From the NCBI GenBank assembly GCA_015522885.1, contig WALJ01000018.1:1-6587 (forward strand): a stretch of 6,587 nt of DNA, in the 5' to 3' direction. Made by a program: the position numbers and the translations under genes. Below the pieces are notes generated by a model. The model worked only from the letters and a program-made list of their open reading frames with translations. It did no database searches and was not told the DNA's origin. Positions within the stretch are counted from its first letter, which is position 1; each line of letters starts with the position of its first letter. Of this stretch, positions 1 through 4,299 are shown one piece after another. Source of the stretch: Thermoplasmata archaeon (GTDB lineage: Archaea; Thermoplasmatota; Thermoplasmata; WALJ01).

Positions 1-125
1 AAACCTATTTTCTCTATTCCAAATCTTCCCAACTCCTCCTTGCTTCGGCTGAGCAACTCATAGAGTTCATCTTTTCCACATATCGACATGTTTTTTCTGA
101 GCTTTAACTCTTCTTCAGCCATCAT
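1..125 (-). CDS. Partial gene, N-terminus of a probable MNT-type nucleotidyltransferase
   Basis: An open frame runs from an ATG at 125 (second in-frame ATG at 122) off the left edge, giving 41 codons. The visible part is a charged helical segment ending in RFGIEKIGF. In minimal nucleotidyltransferases (MntA/MNT family), a helix followed by a beta strand of the form 'v.kigLFGSyARGE' leads directly into the GS...D.D catalytic motif, and this is exactly where the window stops. The catalytic residues are therefore not seen. MNT proteins usually pair with HEPN toxins and AMPylate or otherwise neutralise them; a HEPN partner would lie beyond position 1. No Shine-Dalgarno sequence precedes the ATG, but a TATA box sits about 25 bases upstream, which fits a leaderless mRNA. 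The open frame is clear; the family assignment rests on a short fragment. Confidence 0.5.
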   Translation of the reverse strand, partial: MMAEEELKLRKNMSICGKDELYELLSRSKEELGRFGIEKIG

Positions 126-330
126 AATGATATACATTAAGCACCTATTTAAAAGTTCCTGAAAAGCCGGAAAGCTCAACCTTCTTTTTCCCGACAATCC
201 ACTCCCCCACCAGCACCATTCTTATCTCTTTTCCCCTGCTTCCGTCCCCTCCTCGTTTTCCGTTATTATCGTGAGCCTGCCACATTCGGGTTCCCCCGCT
301 GCCTTGGAGAGCGGCCAACCAGTCGGAAGA
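126..330. other. Intergenic stretch without a convincing gene
   Basis: Apart from the TATA box at 146-155, no clear gene is present. On the minus strand two overlapping frames are open: 145-285 (46 codons from an ATG, no ribosome site) and 222-344 (40 sense codons, no start codon, upstream end inside the repeat element). Both have a purine-rich, coding-like composition, so this may be the decayed 3' part of an old gene, but I recognise no family and do not call a CDS. Confidence 0.4.
146..155 (-). promoter_or_regulatory. TATA box of the nucleotidyltransferase-like gene
   Basis: On the minus strand this reads CTTTTAAATA. Its centre is about 25 bases from the ATG at 125, the normal archaeal TATA-to-start distance, so transcription would begin at or next to the start codon. 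This supports leaderless translation and the choice of the ATG at 125 or 122. Confidence 0.55.
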
Positions 331-365
331 TTATAGTCGCCAACCTAACTTTGTTAACTTATATC
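331..365 (+). repeat. 35-bp direct repeat, left copy
   Basis: This stretch starts TTATAGTCGCC and ends GTTAACTTATATC. It matches 6473-6507 at 33 of 35 positions; the two differences are A/G changes at 342 and 347. The copies are in the same orientation about 6.1 kb apart. It also forms the left inverted end of the element at 331-538. Confidence 0.75.
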
Positions 366-375
366 GTGGGCAGAC

Positions 376-510
376 GGGCTTTACGAGGAACGATAGTTCC
401 GAGTTTGCCTTCTGATAAGAGGGCTTTACGAGGAGCGACAGCTCCGAGCAGACCTTCCTTGTGGAAGGACGTGGGAGGAACGATAGTTCCGAGTTTGCCT
501 TCCGTGAGGA
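376..510. repeat. Three tandem 45-bp repeats with hairpin cores
   Basis: Units are 376-420, 421-465 and 466-510, with a partial fourth starting at 511 (GGGCTT). Each has a perfect 5-bp hairpin at the same offset: GGAAC-GATA-GTTCC (387-400), GGAGC-GACA-GCTCC (432-445) and GGAAC-GATA-GTTCC (477-490), exactly 45 bases apart. The middle unit differs on both arms in a way that keeps pairing. Units 1 and 3 share 37 of 42 bases between 386-427 and 476-517. A further hairpin, CCTTCC-TTGT-GGAAGG, lies at 453-468. Because 45 is a multiple of three, frames stay open through the array on both strands, but none has a good start. Confidence 0.75.
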
Positions 511-538
511 GGGCTTAATCAGGTCGGCGACTATAGTA

Positions 539-611
539 TAGCCCCGGGGAGACTCGAACTCCCGTCACCGGATCCAAAGTCCGGCATGATTGACCGCTAC
601 ACTACGGGGCT
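539..611 (-). tRNA. tRNA-Gln (UUG anticodon)
   Basis: Read on the minus strand, the 7-bp acceptor stem is AGCCCCG/CGGGGCT, with discriminator A at 539. The D-arm follows (GTGTAGCGGTCAATCAT). The anticodon stem CCGGA/TCCGG encloses the loop CTTTGGA, giving anticodon UUG, which reads CAA glutamine codons (and CAG by wobble). The T-arm is GGGAG-TTCGAGT-CTCCC. The total is 73 bases with no encoded CCA, as is usual in archaea, and I see no intron. Archaea charge tRNA-Gln indirectly through Glu-tRNA-Gln amidotransferase (GatDE). The 3' end touches the repeat element at 331-538, and a 14-base copy of an internal segment lies upstream at 636-649. Confidence 0.95.
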
Positions 612-635
612 CTTATGTTCGAAATGGGTTTACAG

Positions 636-649
636 AGTCCGGCATGATT
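636..649. repeat. 14-bp duplicate of an internal tRNA-Gln segment
   Basis: AGTCCGGCATGATT at 636-649 is an exact direct copy of 578-591 inside the tRNA gene (3' side of the D-arm through the 5' anticodon stem). It lies 24 bases upstream of the tRNA 5' end. It could be a footprint of recombination at the tRNA or a fragment of a second tRNA copy. Confidence 0.7.
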
Positions 650-667
650 TGGCTATGTTTTCCATCA

Positions 668-1063
668 TCAGGATAGGAGTTTTTTATAATCTTCTCTTGA
701 GACCACGGCCATGTTCAGAGTGTGGTCATCCATGCCATTAACTTCCTTTAGAATATCATCTATATATGACCTGAGGTCTTCAGCTAGTTCCACATTCGCA
801 CCGCTTTTCAGCCTAAAAATTCCTTTTTTGTTTTTGCCTCCGCTTGGAATGATTTTTTCGATGTGTTCGTCGTTTTCAAGTATGTCGGGGAACTCTTCGA
901 TGTAAAAAGCAGACGGATAGAGAACATAGTGCAGTCCTGTGGCTTTCCTACCGGTCTCAGAGCCCCATTTCAGGTCCAGAAGAAGCATTATTCTGCTGAG
1001 CCTGAAAGTGCTAATCCCGCCTCTGGAAAGTACATATCTGATGATGCTCTTTGTCTCCTGCAT
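668..1063 (-). CDS. Small protein with SocA/Panacea-like (DUF4065-like) features
   Basis: The product is 131 residues, soluble, with no signal peptide or membrane segment. An N-terminal helix-turn-helix-like stretch (about residues 6-35, IIRYVLSRGGISTFRLSRIM) is followed by a GxxxTGLHYVLYPSAFY segment (about 38-54). This order resembles the DUF4065/SocA 'Panacea' antitoxin fold, where a small winged helix precedes a conserved G-x-Y-x-x-Y-G-P/A-F-like block. The C-terminal half is helical and acidic with a lysine-rich turn (GGKNKKG). A Shine-Dalgarno-like AGGGTGA lies just before the ATG, and a TATA-like TTTAAATT is about 27 bases upstream, so the mRNA may be leaderless or have a very short leader. 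It stands alone, 56 bases upstream of tRNA-Gln on the same strand. No toxin partner is adjacent. The coding call is solid; the family is tentative. Confidence 0.7.
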   Translation of the reverse strand: MQETKSIIRYVLSRGGISTFRLSRIMLLLDLKWGSETGRKATGLHYVLYPSAFYIEEFPDILENDEHIEKIIPSGGKNKKGIFRLKSGANVELAEDLRSYIDDILKEVNGMDDHTLNMAVVSREDYKKLLS

Positions 1064-1084
1064 GCTTCACCCTGAATACGAAGT

Positions 1085-1093
1085 GAATTTAAA
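1085..1093 (-). promoter_or_regulatory. TATA box of the SocA-like gene
   Basis: The minus strand reads GGTTTAAATTC here, centred about 27 bases before the ATG at 1063. The spacing suits transcription starting at or just upstream of that ATG. Confidence 0.5.
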
Positions 1094-1164
1094 CCTTCGT
1101 TCCACGCTCATACCGGATATTCGGACAGTGAACATGGAAAGCTCGAAGCGGAGGATTTCGTGCC

Positions 1165-1174
1165 AAACTTTATC
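1165..1174 (+). promoter_or_regulatory. TATA-like element of the NAD(P)HX repair gene
   Basis: AAACTTTATC is centred about 27 bases before the ATG at 1198. No Shine-Dalgarno sequence lies between (the leader is pyrimidine-rich), so the gene is probably leaderless. The match to the TATA consensus is only fair. Confidence 0.4.
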
Positions 1175-1197
1175 TCTCACTTCCCTTCTCCGGTTTC

Positions 1198-2622
1198 ATG
1201 CATCCCATAAGCTTTCTCGATATGCGAGAGTACGACAGGAATGCCGTGTGGCTCGGAGTCCCGGAGGAGCGGCTGATGGAAAACGCCGGAAAAGGAGCGG
1301 CGGAGATAATAGCCTCCGAGTACGATGTCAAGGGCAAAAGAGCGCTCATTGTCTGCGGAACGGGAAACAACGCGGGGGATGGCACTGTCGTGGCAAGGTA
1401 TCTTAAAAAGAAAGGGGCCGAGCCTGTGATATTCCTTTTAAAAGGGAAGGTGAGGAGCGAGCTGTCGAATCTGAACCTCAGAAGAGCCATGGAAATTGGG
1501 GTACCGGTGCATAAAAAGGAAGGGTTAAAAGTGCTGACTGAAGATTCGGACATCATCATAGATGCGCTCCTAGGCATCGGTGTCTCGGGCAATCCGAAGG
1601 AGCCTTACAGAACAGCGATAGAGCTCATAAATTCATCGGAAAAGCCTGTCATTTCCATAGATGTTCCCAGCGGTATAGGGTACGAACCGTGCGTTAGGCC
1701 ACAATTGACGATAACGTTCGATTCCCCGAAGGAAGGTATGGAAGGAAATGTCGGGGTTGTTGACATAGGAATTTCCGAAGATGCGAAGAGATATATCGGC
1801 CCCGGAGCCTTTGTCAGGTACCCGAGGCCGGGAAAAGAAGCGCATAAAGGAGATGCAGGGAGGGTGATAGTAATCGGAGGTGGACCTTATCACGGAGCGC
1901 CGATAATGGCGGGAAAAGCCACATACAGAACAGGTTCAGACCTCGTGTATCTCACGGTTCCCGAGAGGATATACGGTACGGTTGCCTCGGCATCCGACAA
2001 TTTCATAGTCTTCTCCGAAGGGAGGGAAGTGATAGGCGATTCCGCTGTCGACAGGTTTCTGGAGATGCAGGGGAAACTGCATGCAGCCCTGATAGGACCG
2101 GGAATAGGTCGCGATGATGGGACGGAAAAAGCGGTAAAATACATGGTGAATTCCTCCGAAATCCCTCTTGTTCTGGATGCTGATGCGCTCCACCTCGTGA
2201 GCCCTGAGGAGCTTCCGGAGAACACGGTGGTAACACCACACAGGGGGGAGTTCAAGGCGCTCTTCGGCGCCGAAGTCCCTGATGAAATGGAAGAAAGGAG
2301 GGAGCTTGTCAGGGAAACAGCGGAGAAATACGGGATTGTGATTCTCCTGAAAGGTCACATGGATATCGTCTCGGACGGAAAAAAGGTGGCGCTCAACAGG
2401 ACCGGGGTTCCGAGGATGGCTGTGGGAGGCACGGGAGATGTACTTGCCGGCATCGTTACATCGCTCATAGGCAGGGGAATGACTCCCTACGATGCTGCGA
2501 GATTGGGAGCGTTCATAAACGGATATGCCGGAGAGCTTGCGTTCAAAGAGAAGAGCTACGGAATGATGGCCGTTGATGTCATAGAGAAGATACCCGAGGT
2601 TCTGAGGGAGTTTTTGAAGTAG
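1198..2622 (+). CDS. nnrDE: Bifunctional NAD(P)HX epimerase / ADP-dependent NAD(P)HX dehydratase (YjeF type)
   Basis: This 474-residue enzyme repairs damaged (hydrated) NADH and NADPH in the cytoplasm. The N-terminal epimerase domain (about 1-205) interconverts the R and S hydrates; it shows MENAG at 27-31, the CGTGNNAGDG nucleotide loop at 53-62, DALLG at 122-126 and DVPSG at 155-159. The C-terminal ribokinase-like dehydratase domain (about 212-474) restores NAD(P)H using ADP in archaea and bacteria; it shows HKGDAGRVIVIGG at 216-228, LDADAL at 326-331, TPHRGEF at 346-352 and GGTGDVLAG at 410-418 with D414 as the expected catalytic acid. Both domains look complete and the length is normal for the fused form. 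The ATG at 1198 fits, since family N-termini start about this far before the DRNA block (here 13-16). The segment after DVPSG lacks the usual DADTG-like sequence, a small deviation. It stands alone, with promoter evidence just upstream. Confidence 0.96.
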   Translation: MHPISFLDMREYDRNAVWLGVPEERLMENAGKGAAEIIASEYDVKGKRALIVCGTGNNAGDGTVVARYLKKKGAEPVIFLLKGKVRSELSNLNLRRAMEIGVPVHKKEGLKVLTEDSDIIIDALLGIGVSGNPKEPYRTAIELINSSEKPVISIDVPSGIGYEPCVRPQLTITFDSPKEGMEGNVGVVDIGISEDAKRYIGPGAFVRYPRPGKEAHKGDAGRVIVIGGGPYHGAPIMAGKATYRTGSDLVYLTVPERIYGTVASASDNFIVFSEGREVIGDSAVDRFLEMQGKLHAALIGPGIGRDDGTEKAVKYMVNSSEIPLVLDADALHLVSPEELPENTVVTPHRGEFKALFGAEVPDEMEERRELVRETAEKYGIVILLKGHMDIVSDGKKVALNRTGVPRMAVGGTGDVLAGIVTSLIGRGMTPYDAARLGAFINGYAGELAFKEKSYGMMAVDVIEKIPEVLREFLK

Positions 2623-2675
2623 AAAATCTAGGTCGGTAGGAGATACGGAGCGGTAGTTCTGTTTGTGCGATACAT

Positions 2676-2684
2676 TGATATACT
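2676..2684 (+). promoter_or_regulatory. TATA box of the first toxin-antitoxin operon
   Basis: TGATATACT lies about 32 bases before the ATG at 2713, predicting a transcript with at most a few leader bases. This supports starting the antitoxin at 2713 rather than at alternative upstream codons, which would lie in or before the promoter. Confidence 0.45.
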
Positions 2685-2685
2685 A

Positions 2686-2702
2686 GTAATGCATTGTATT
2701 AC
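2686..2702. promoter_or_regulatory. Candidate operator of the RHH-RelE operon
   Basis: GTAATGCATTGTATTAC has perfect 5-bp inverted arms (GTAAT/ATTAC) around a 7-base spacer. It sits between the TATA box and the ATG. Ribbon-helix-helix antitoxins typically autorepress by binding such short palindromes over their own start site, so this is a natural target for the gene at 2713. Binding is inferred. Confidence 0.45.
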
Positions 2703-2712
2703 ATGTGATACC

Positions 2713-2931
2713 ATGACCGTGACTCTGTCCGTAAGACTGCCCAAGGACCTTGCCGATGAGCTGGAAGAGGTAGCCGAGCTTCTGGACCGGCCCAAGACAT
2801 ATGTGGTCCGCAAGGCATTGAAGGAATATCTGGACGAATACGCCGATTACCTCATAGCGCTCGAAAGGCTCAGGGACAAGGACGACGAAACCATATCAGC
2901 GGAAGAGATGAGGGAAAGGCTTGGGCTGTAA
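2713..2931 (+). CDS. Ribbon-helix-helix antitoxin (CopG/RelB-like)
   Basis: The 72-residue product opens with the beta strand TVTLSVRLPKDLADEL (2-17), the typical DNA-binding strand and first helix of a ribbon-helix-helix dimer. A second helix follows around the conserved block RPKTYVVRKALKEYL (26-40). The acidic C-terminal tail (about 45-72) would wrap and inhibit the toxin. The frame extends upstream to 2665, but those residues would overlap the TATA box and operator, so the ATG at 2713 is chosen. Its last 11 bases overlap the toxin gene, the usual coupling for such pairs. The protein should neutralise the RelE toxin encoded next and repress the operon through the palindrome at 2686-2702. 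The assignment is firm at domain level; the RelB, CopG or ParD label is not resolved. Confidence 0.9.
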   Translation: MTVTLSVRLPKDLADELEEVAELLDRPKTYVVRKALKEYLDEYADYLIALERLRDKDDETISAEEMRERLGL

Positions 2932-3172
2932 GATAGAATACAAATCCTCCGTGATGAGGGACCTGAGGAATCTGGACAGGGCTGTTGCGGAGCGCATCCT
3001 CCGACAGATTGAGCACGAACTCGAAGAAGACCCGGACAAAGGCACGGCGCTTTCCGGAAAGTTCAGAGGGCTTTACAAGTACAGAATCGGGGATTATCGG
3101 GTGATATATGCGAAGACGGAGGAGTGCGTGCTAGTTCTTAGGATAGGCCACAGGGGAAAGGTGTACAGGTGA
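2921..3172 (+). CDS. relE: RelE/ParE-family toxin
   Basis: The 83-residue basic protein begins with the family's KIEYKSSVMRDLRNLD (4-19) and ends with LYKYRIGDYRVIYAK (51-65) and the RIGHRGKVYR tail (74-83), a near-textbook archaeal RelE C-terminus. RelE proteins cut mRNA in the ribosomal A site; related ParE proteins act on gyrase, and sequence alone does not separate them with certainty. The only start that keeps the first strand is TTG at 2921, because an in-frame stop lies at 2909-2911 and the next ATG (2953) would remove the first strand. The rare TTG start inside the antitoxin's end probably keeps toxin synthesis low and coupled to antitoxin translation. The basic core residues expected for an RNase-type RelE are present, so it may be active. 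Confidence 0.9.
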   Translation: MGCKIEYKSSVMRDLRNLDRAVAERILRQIEHELEEDPDKGTALSGKFRGLYKYRIGDYRVIYAKTEECVLVLRIGHRGKVYR

Positions 3173-3251
3173 GGGAGGAGCGCTCCGGGGAAGGGAGAGA
3201 TAAAAACGGATGCTCTTATGAAAAATAGAGGGAAAAAGTTAGAAGCCGGAA

Positions 3252-3286
3252 TTATATGGAGGGTGAGCGCGGAGCGCTCCATATAA
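3252..3286. repeat. 10-bp perfect inverted repeat
   Basis: TTATATGGAG (3252-3261) pairs perfectly with CTCCATATAA (3277-3286) across a 15-base loop that includes part of the palindrome GGAGCGCTCC. It lies between the two toxin-antitoxin operons. It could end the upstream transcript by forming a hairpin or bind a regulator; no T tract follows on the plus strand. Confidence 0.6.
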
Positions 3287-3413
3287 AATAAAAAGATTGA
3301 AATGGATATGAAAGAGGCAAAGAAATTTCACAGCAACTCAAAAAAGCCGAATATACGAATTTCGTACATTCTACGTTAACCGCCTTGATGTTATTCTTCC
3401 CCCTTTCCGACAC

Positions 3414-3423
3414 CTATAAATAC
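3414..3423 (+). promoter_or_regulatory. TATA box of the second toxin-antitoxin operon
   Basis: CTATAAATAC is a strong TATA match, centred about 36 bases before the ATG at 3455. A start near 3444 would leave a short leader carrying the ribosome site AGGTGAT (3445-3451). Confidence 0.65.
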
Positions 3424-3446
3424 TATAATGTCTATAAGCATTATAG
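3423..3446. promoter_or_regulatory. Candidate operator of the VapB-RelE operon
   Basis: CTATAAT (3423-3429) and ATTATAG (3440-3446) are perfect 7-bp inverted arms around a 10-base spacer. They start at the edge of the TATA box and reach the ribosome site, so a bound repressor would block transcription. Autoregulation by the antitoxin is inferred. Confidence 0.5.
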
Positions 3447-3454
3447 GTGATGTA

Positions 3455-3640
3455 ATGGGAACGACCACTATCGCAGTATCCTATGAAACGAAAGAGATGC
3501 TCCGCAGACTCGGTGAGAAGGGAGAGAGCTATGACGAGATAATAAGAAAGCTCATAGAGAGCGGTGCGTGGAAGGAACTTGACGAGCGCTGGAACCGAAT
3601 ACTGGAAGAGGATGAGTTCATTCCTCTGGATGAGCTGTAA
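3455..3640 (+). CDS. VapB-like antitoxin of a RelE-type pair
   Basis: The 61-residue product MGTTTIAVSYETKEMLRRLG... has the short N-terminal strand TTTIAVS, a helix ETKEMLRRLG, the signature GEKGESYDEIIRKLIE (about 20-35) and an acidic, aromatic tail (ELDERW...EEDEF). This layout is typical of archaeal VapB-like antitoxins (DUF217/DUF7557 type), which pair with PIN or RelE toxins. The frame is open back to 3428, but the ATG at 3455 is preferred because AGGTGAT, a near-perfect ribosome site, precedes it by three bases and the longer form would start inside the operator. The toxin gene starts 12 bases after its stop, so the two are co-transcribed. A decayed relative lies at 4043-4120. Confidence 0.88.
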   Translation: MGTTTIAVSYETKEMLRRLGEKGESYDEIIRKLIESGAWKELDERWNRILEEDEFIPLDEL

Positions 3641-3652
3641 GGAAGATTTCGG

Positions 3653-3919
3653 ATGTTCAGAGTACTGGTTTCAGGGACTTTCAGGAAACAGTTCGGAGAA
3701 CTGTCCGAAAAGATGCGGAACAGGATAAAGGCGGGATTAAAGGAACTGGAAAAAGAGCCGTTCAAACCGAGACCGAATGCGGATATCAAACCCCTGAAGG
3801 GCACGAAACCGCAGAAGTACCGCCTCCGAATTGCGGATTACAGAATAGTCTACTGCGTCGAATCCGATGTCATAAAAGTTATCGAGATATTCAAAAGAGG
3901 CAGAGGTTATCGAAAATAA
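3653..3919 (+). CDS. RelE/ParE-family toxin, second copy
   Basis: The 88-residue basic protein has the family's N-terminal strand and helices (FRVLVSGTFRKQFGELSEKMRNRIKAGLKELEKEP, about 2-36), the linker PNADIKPLKG (about 40-49) and the C-terminal sheet YRLRIADYRIVYCVE...IEIFKRGRGYRK (56-88). It should inhibit translation by mRNA cleavage or act as another ParE-like toxin. It follows the VapB-like antitoxin by 12 bases, with a ribosome site GGAAG (3641-3645) seven bases before the ATG. It diverges strongly from the other RelE gene at 2921 (here RGRGYRK replaces GHRGKVYR), so the two pairs are not recent duplicates of each other. No truncation is seen. Confidence 0.9.
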   Translation: MFRVLVSGTFRKQFGELSEKMRNRIKAGLKELEKEPFKPRPNADIKPLKGTKPQKYRLRIADYRIVYCVESDVIKVIEIFKRGRGYRK

Positions 3920-4042
3920 TCAAAAGAAAAAAAAGATTATCAGCTTACTGCTCTTCCTCTCCGCCCGCTGAGAGGGTTCGTTCTCCGATTTGCTTTCGCC
4001 CTTTGCCGCTATAACATTATAACATCATCGATGCGGAGAATC

Positions 4043-4120
4043 ATGCTCGCTACCTCGGTTGCCTGTCTCCCATGAGACAAGGAGCGCTCCGCAAACTCGG
4101 TGAGAAAGGGGAGAACTGTT
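4043..4120 (+). pseudogene. Frameshifted remnant of a VapB-like antitoxin gene
   Basis: Three blocks match the antitoxin gene at 3455 in order and spacing. ATG CTC GCT ACC TCG GTT GCC gives MLATSVA against MGTTTIA. Then TCC CAT GAG ACA AGG AG gives SHETRE against SYETKE, one base out of frame. Then CTC CGC AAA CTC GGT GAG AAA GGG GAG AAC gives LRKLGEKGEN against LRRLGEKGES, after a further two-base loss. The reading frame breaks between blocks and no toxin gene follows. Similarity fades after about 4120. This is a dead relative or old duplicate of the functional antitoxin upstream. Confidence 0.7.
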
Positions 4121-4144
4121 CATTGGAATTTCTCAGACACAAGG

Positions 4145-4152
4145 TTTAAAAA
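4145..4152 (+). promoter_or_regulatory. Candidate TATA box of the DUF1611-racemase operon
   Basis: GGTTTAAAAAG is the best TATA match upstream of the ATG at 4300, predicting a start near 4173 and a leader of about 125 bases. A weaker alternative, GAAATATC near 4252-4259, would give a leader of about 20 bases containing the ribosome site GAGGTGA. I cannot decide between them. Confidence 0.35.
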
Positions 4153-4286
4153 GCATGAAGATATACATCTGTGTAAGAAGAAAAGACTTTTGGGAAGATA
4201 AGAAGTCACTGGACACCCCCTGAAGAAGGGAAAAGAAGGTAAAAACAGAGGAAATATCTGGTTGACCATTCGGTTCTCCGCCAATT

Positions 4287-4293
4287 GAGGTGA
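4287..4293 (+). promoter_or_regulatory. Ribosome binding site of the DUF1611 gene
   Basis: GAGGTGA lies six bases before the ATG at 4300 and is a strong match to the archaeal 16S rRNA tail. It fixes this start codon and shows the gene has a leader, unlike several neighbours. Confidence 0.8.
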
Positions 4294-4299
4294 CAATAC

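Larger units (their letters stand above)
331..538. repeat. Compact repeat element with inverted ends (MITE-like candidate)
   Basis: The left end (from 332) reads TATAGTCGCCAACCTAA. The right end (519-535), reverse-complemented, reads TATAGTCGCCGACCTGA: 15 of 17 positions match, with both differences A/G. Between these ends lie three tandem 45-bp units. The left end recurs in direct orientation at 6473. The size (about 0.2 kb), inverted ends and lack of a convincing gene are like a miniature inverted-repeat element, but I see no target-site duplication and no related transposase. The right boundary nearly touches the 3' end of the tRNA-Gln gene, so a tRNA-linked structured RNA or processing spacer is an alternative. 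Confidence 0.5.
3920..4299. other. 380-base gap with antitoxin remnant and long leader
   Basis: No intact gene is present. The gap holds the antitoxin remnant at 4043-4120, a palindrome GGAGCGCTCC at 4081-4090, and a TATA-like TTTAAAAA at 4145-4152. On the minus strand an A-run at 3925-3938 would read as a T tract, consistent with a terminator for some lost or small leftward transcript; a 20-codon minus-strand frame just upstream of it ends in GGEEEQ but has no start. Confidence 0.5.

Noticed and set aside
376..510. CRISPR array
   Set aside because: The units are contiguous 45-bp tandem repeats with no unique spacers and no cas genes nearby.
366..521. Plus-strand frame with 15-residue repeats (ALRGTIVPSLPS type) through the tandem array, starting at a GTG
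   Set aside because: The 45-bp period makes any stop-free frame look like a protein repeat. The opposite strand is also open, there is no ribosome site, and the base changes alter residues in this frame but preserve the hairpin.
939..1406. Long plus-strand frame of 155 codons
   Set aside because: It overlaps the opposite-strand gene at 668-1063 and the first part of the NAD(P)HX repair gene out of frame, with composition and residues that match no family; it is a shadow frame.
2665..2712. Upstream extension of the ribbon-helix-helix antitoxin
   Set aside because: The extra 16 residues (MRYIDILVMHCITCDT) overlap the TATA box and operator and precede the usual first strand of the fold.
3944..4010. 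Minus-strand frame ending in GGEEEQ followed by a T tract
   Set aside because: It is only 20 codons long between stops with no start codon. It could be a gene-tail remnant, but evidence is too thin to annotate.
4155..4223. 22-codon ORF starting ATGAAGATATAC in the DUF1611 leader
   Set aside because: Its ATG lies only a few bases after the TATA-like element, before any expected transcription start, and it has no ribosome site.
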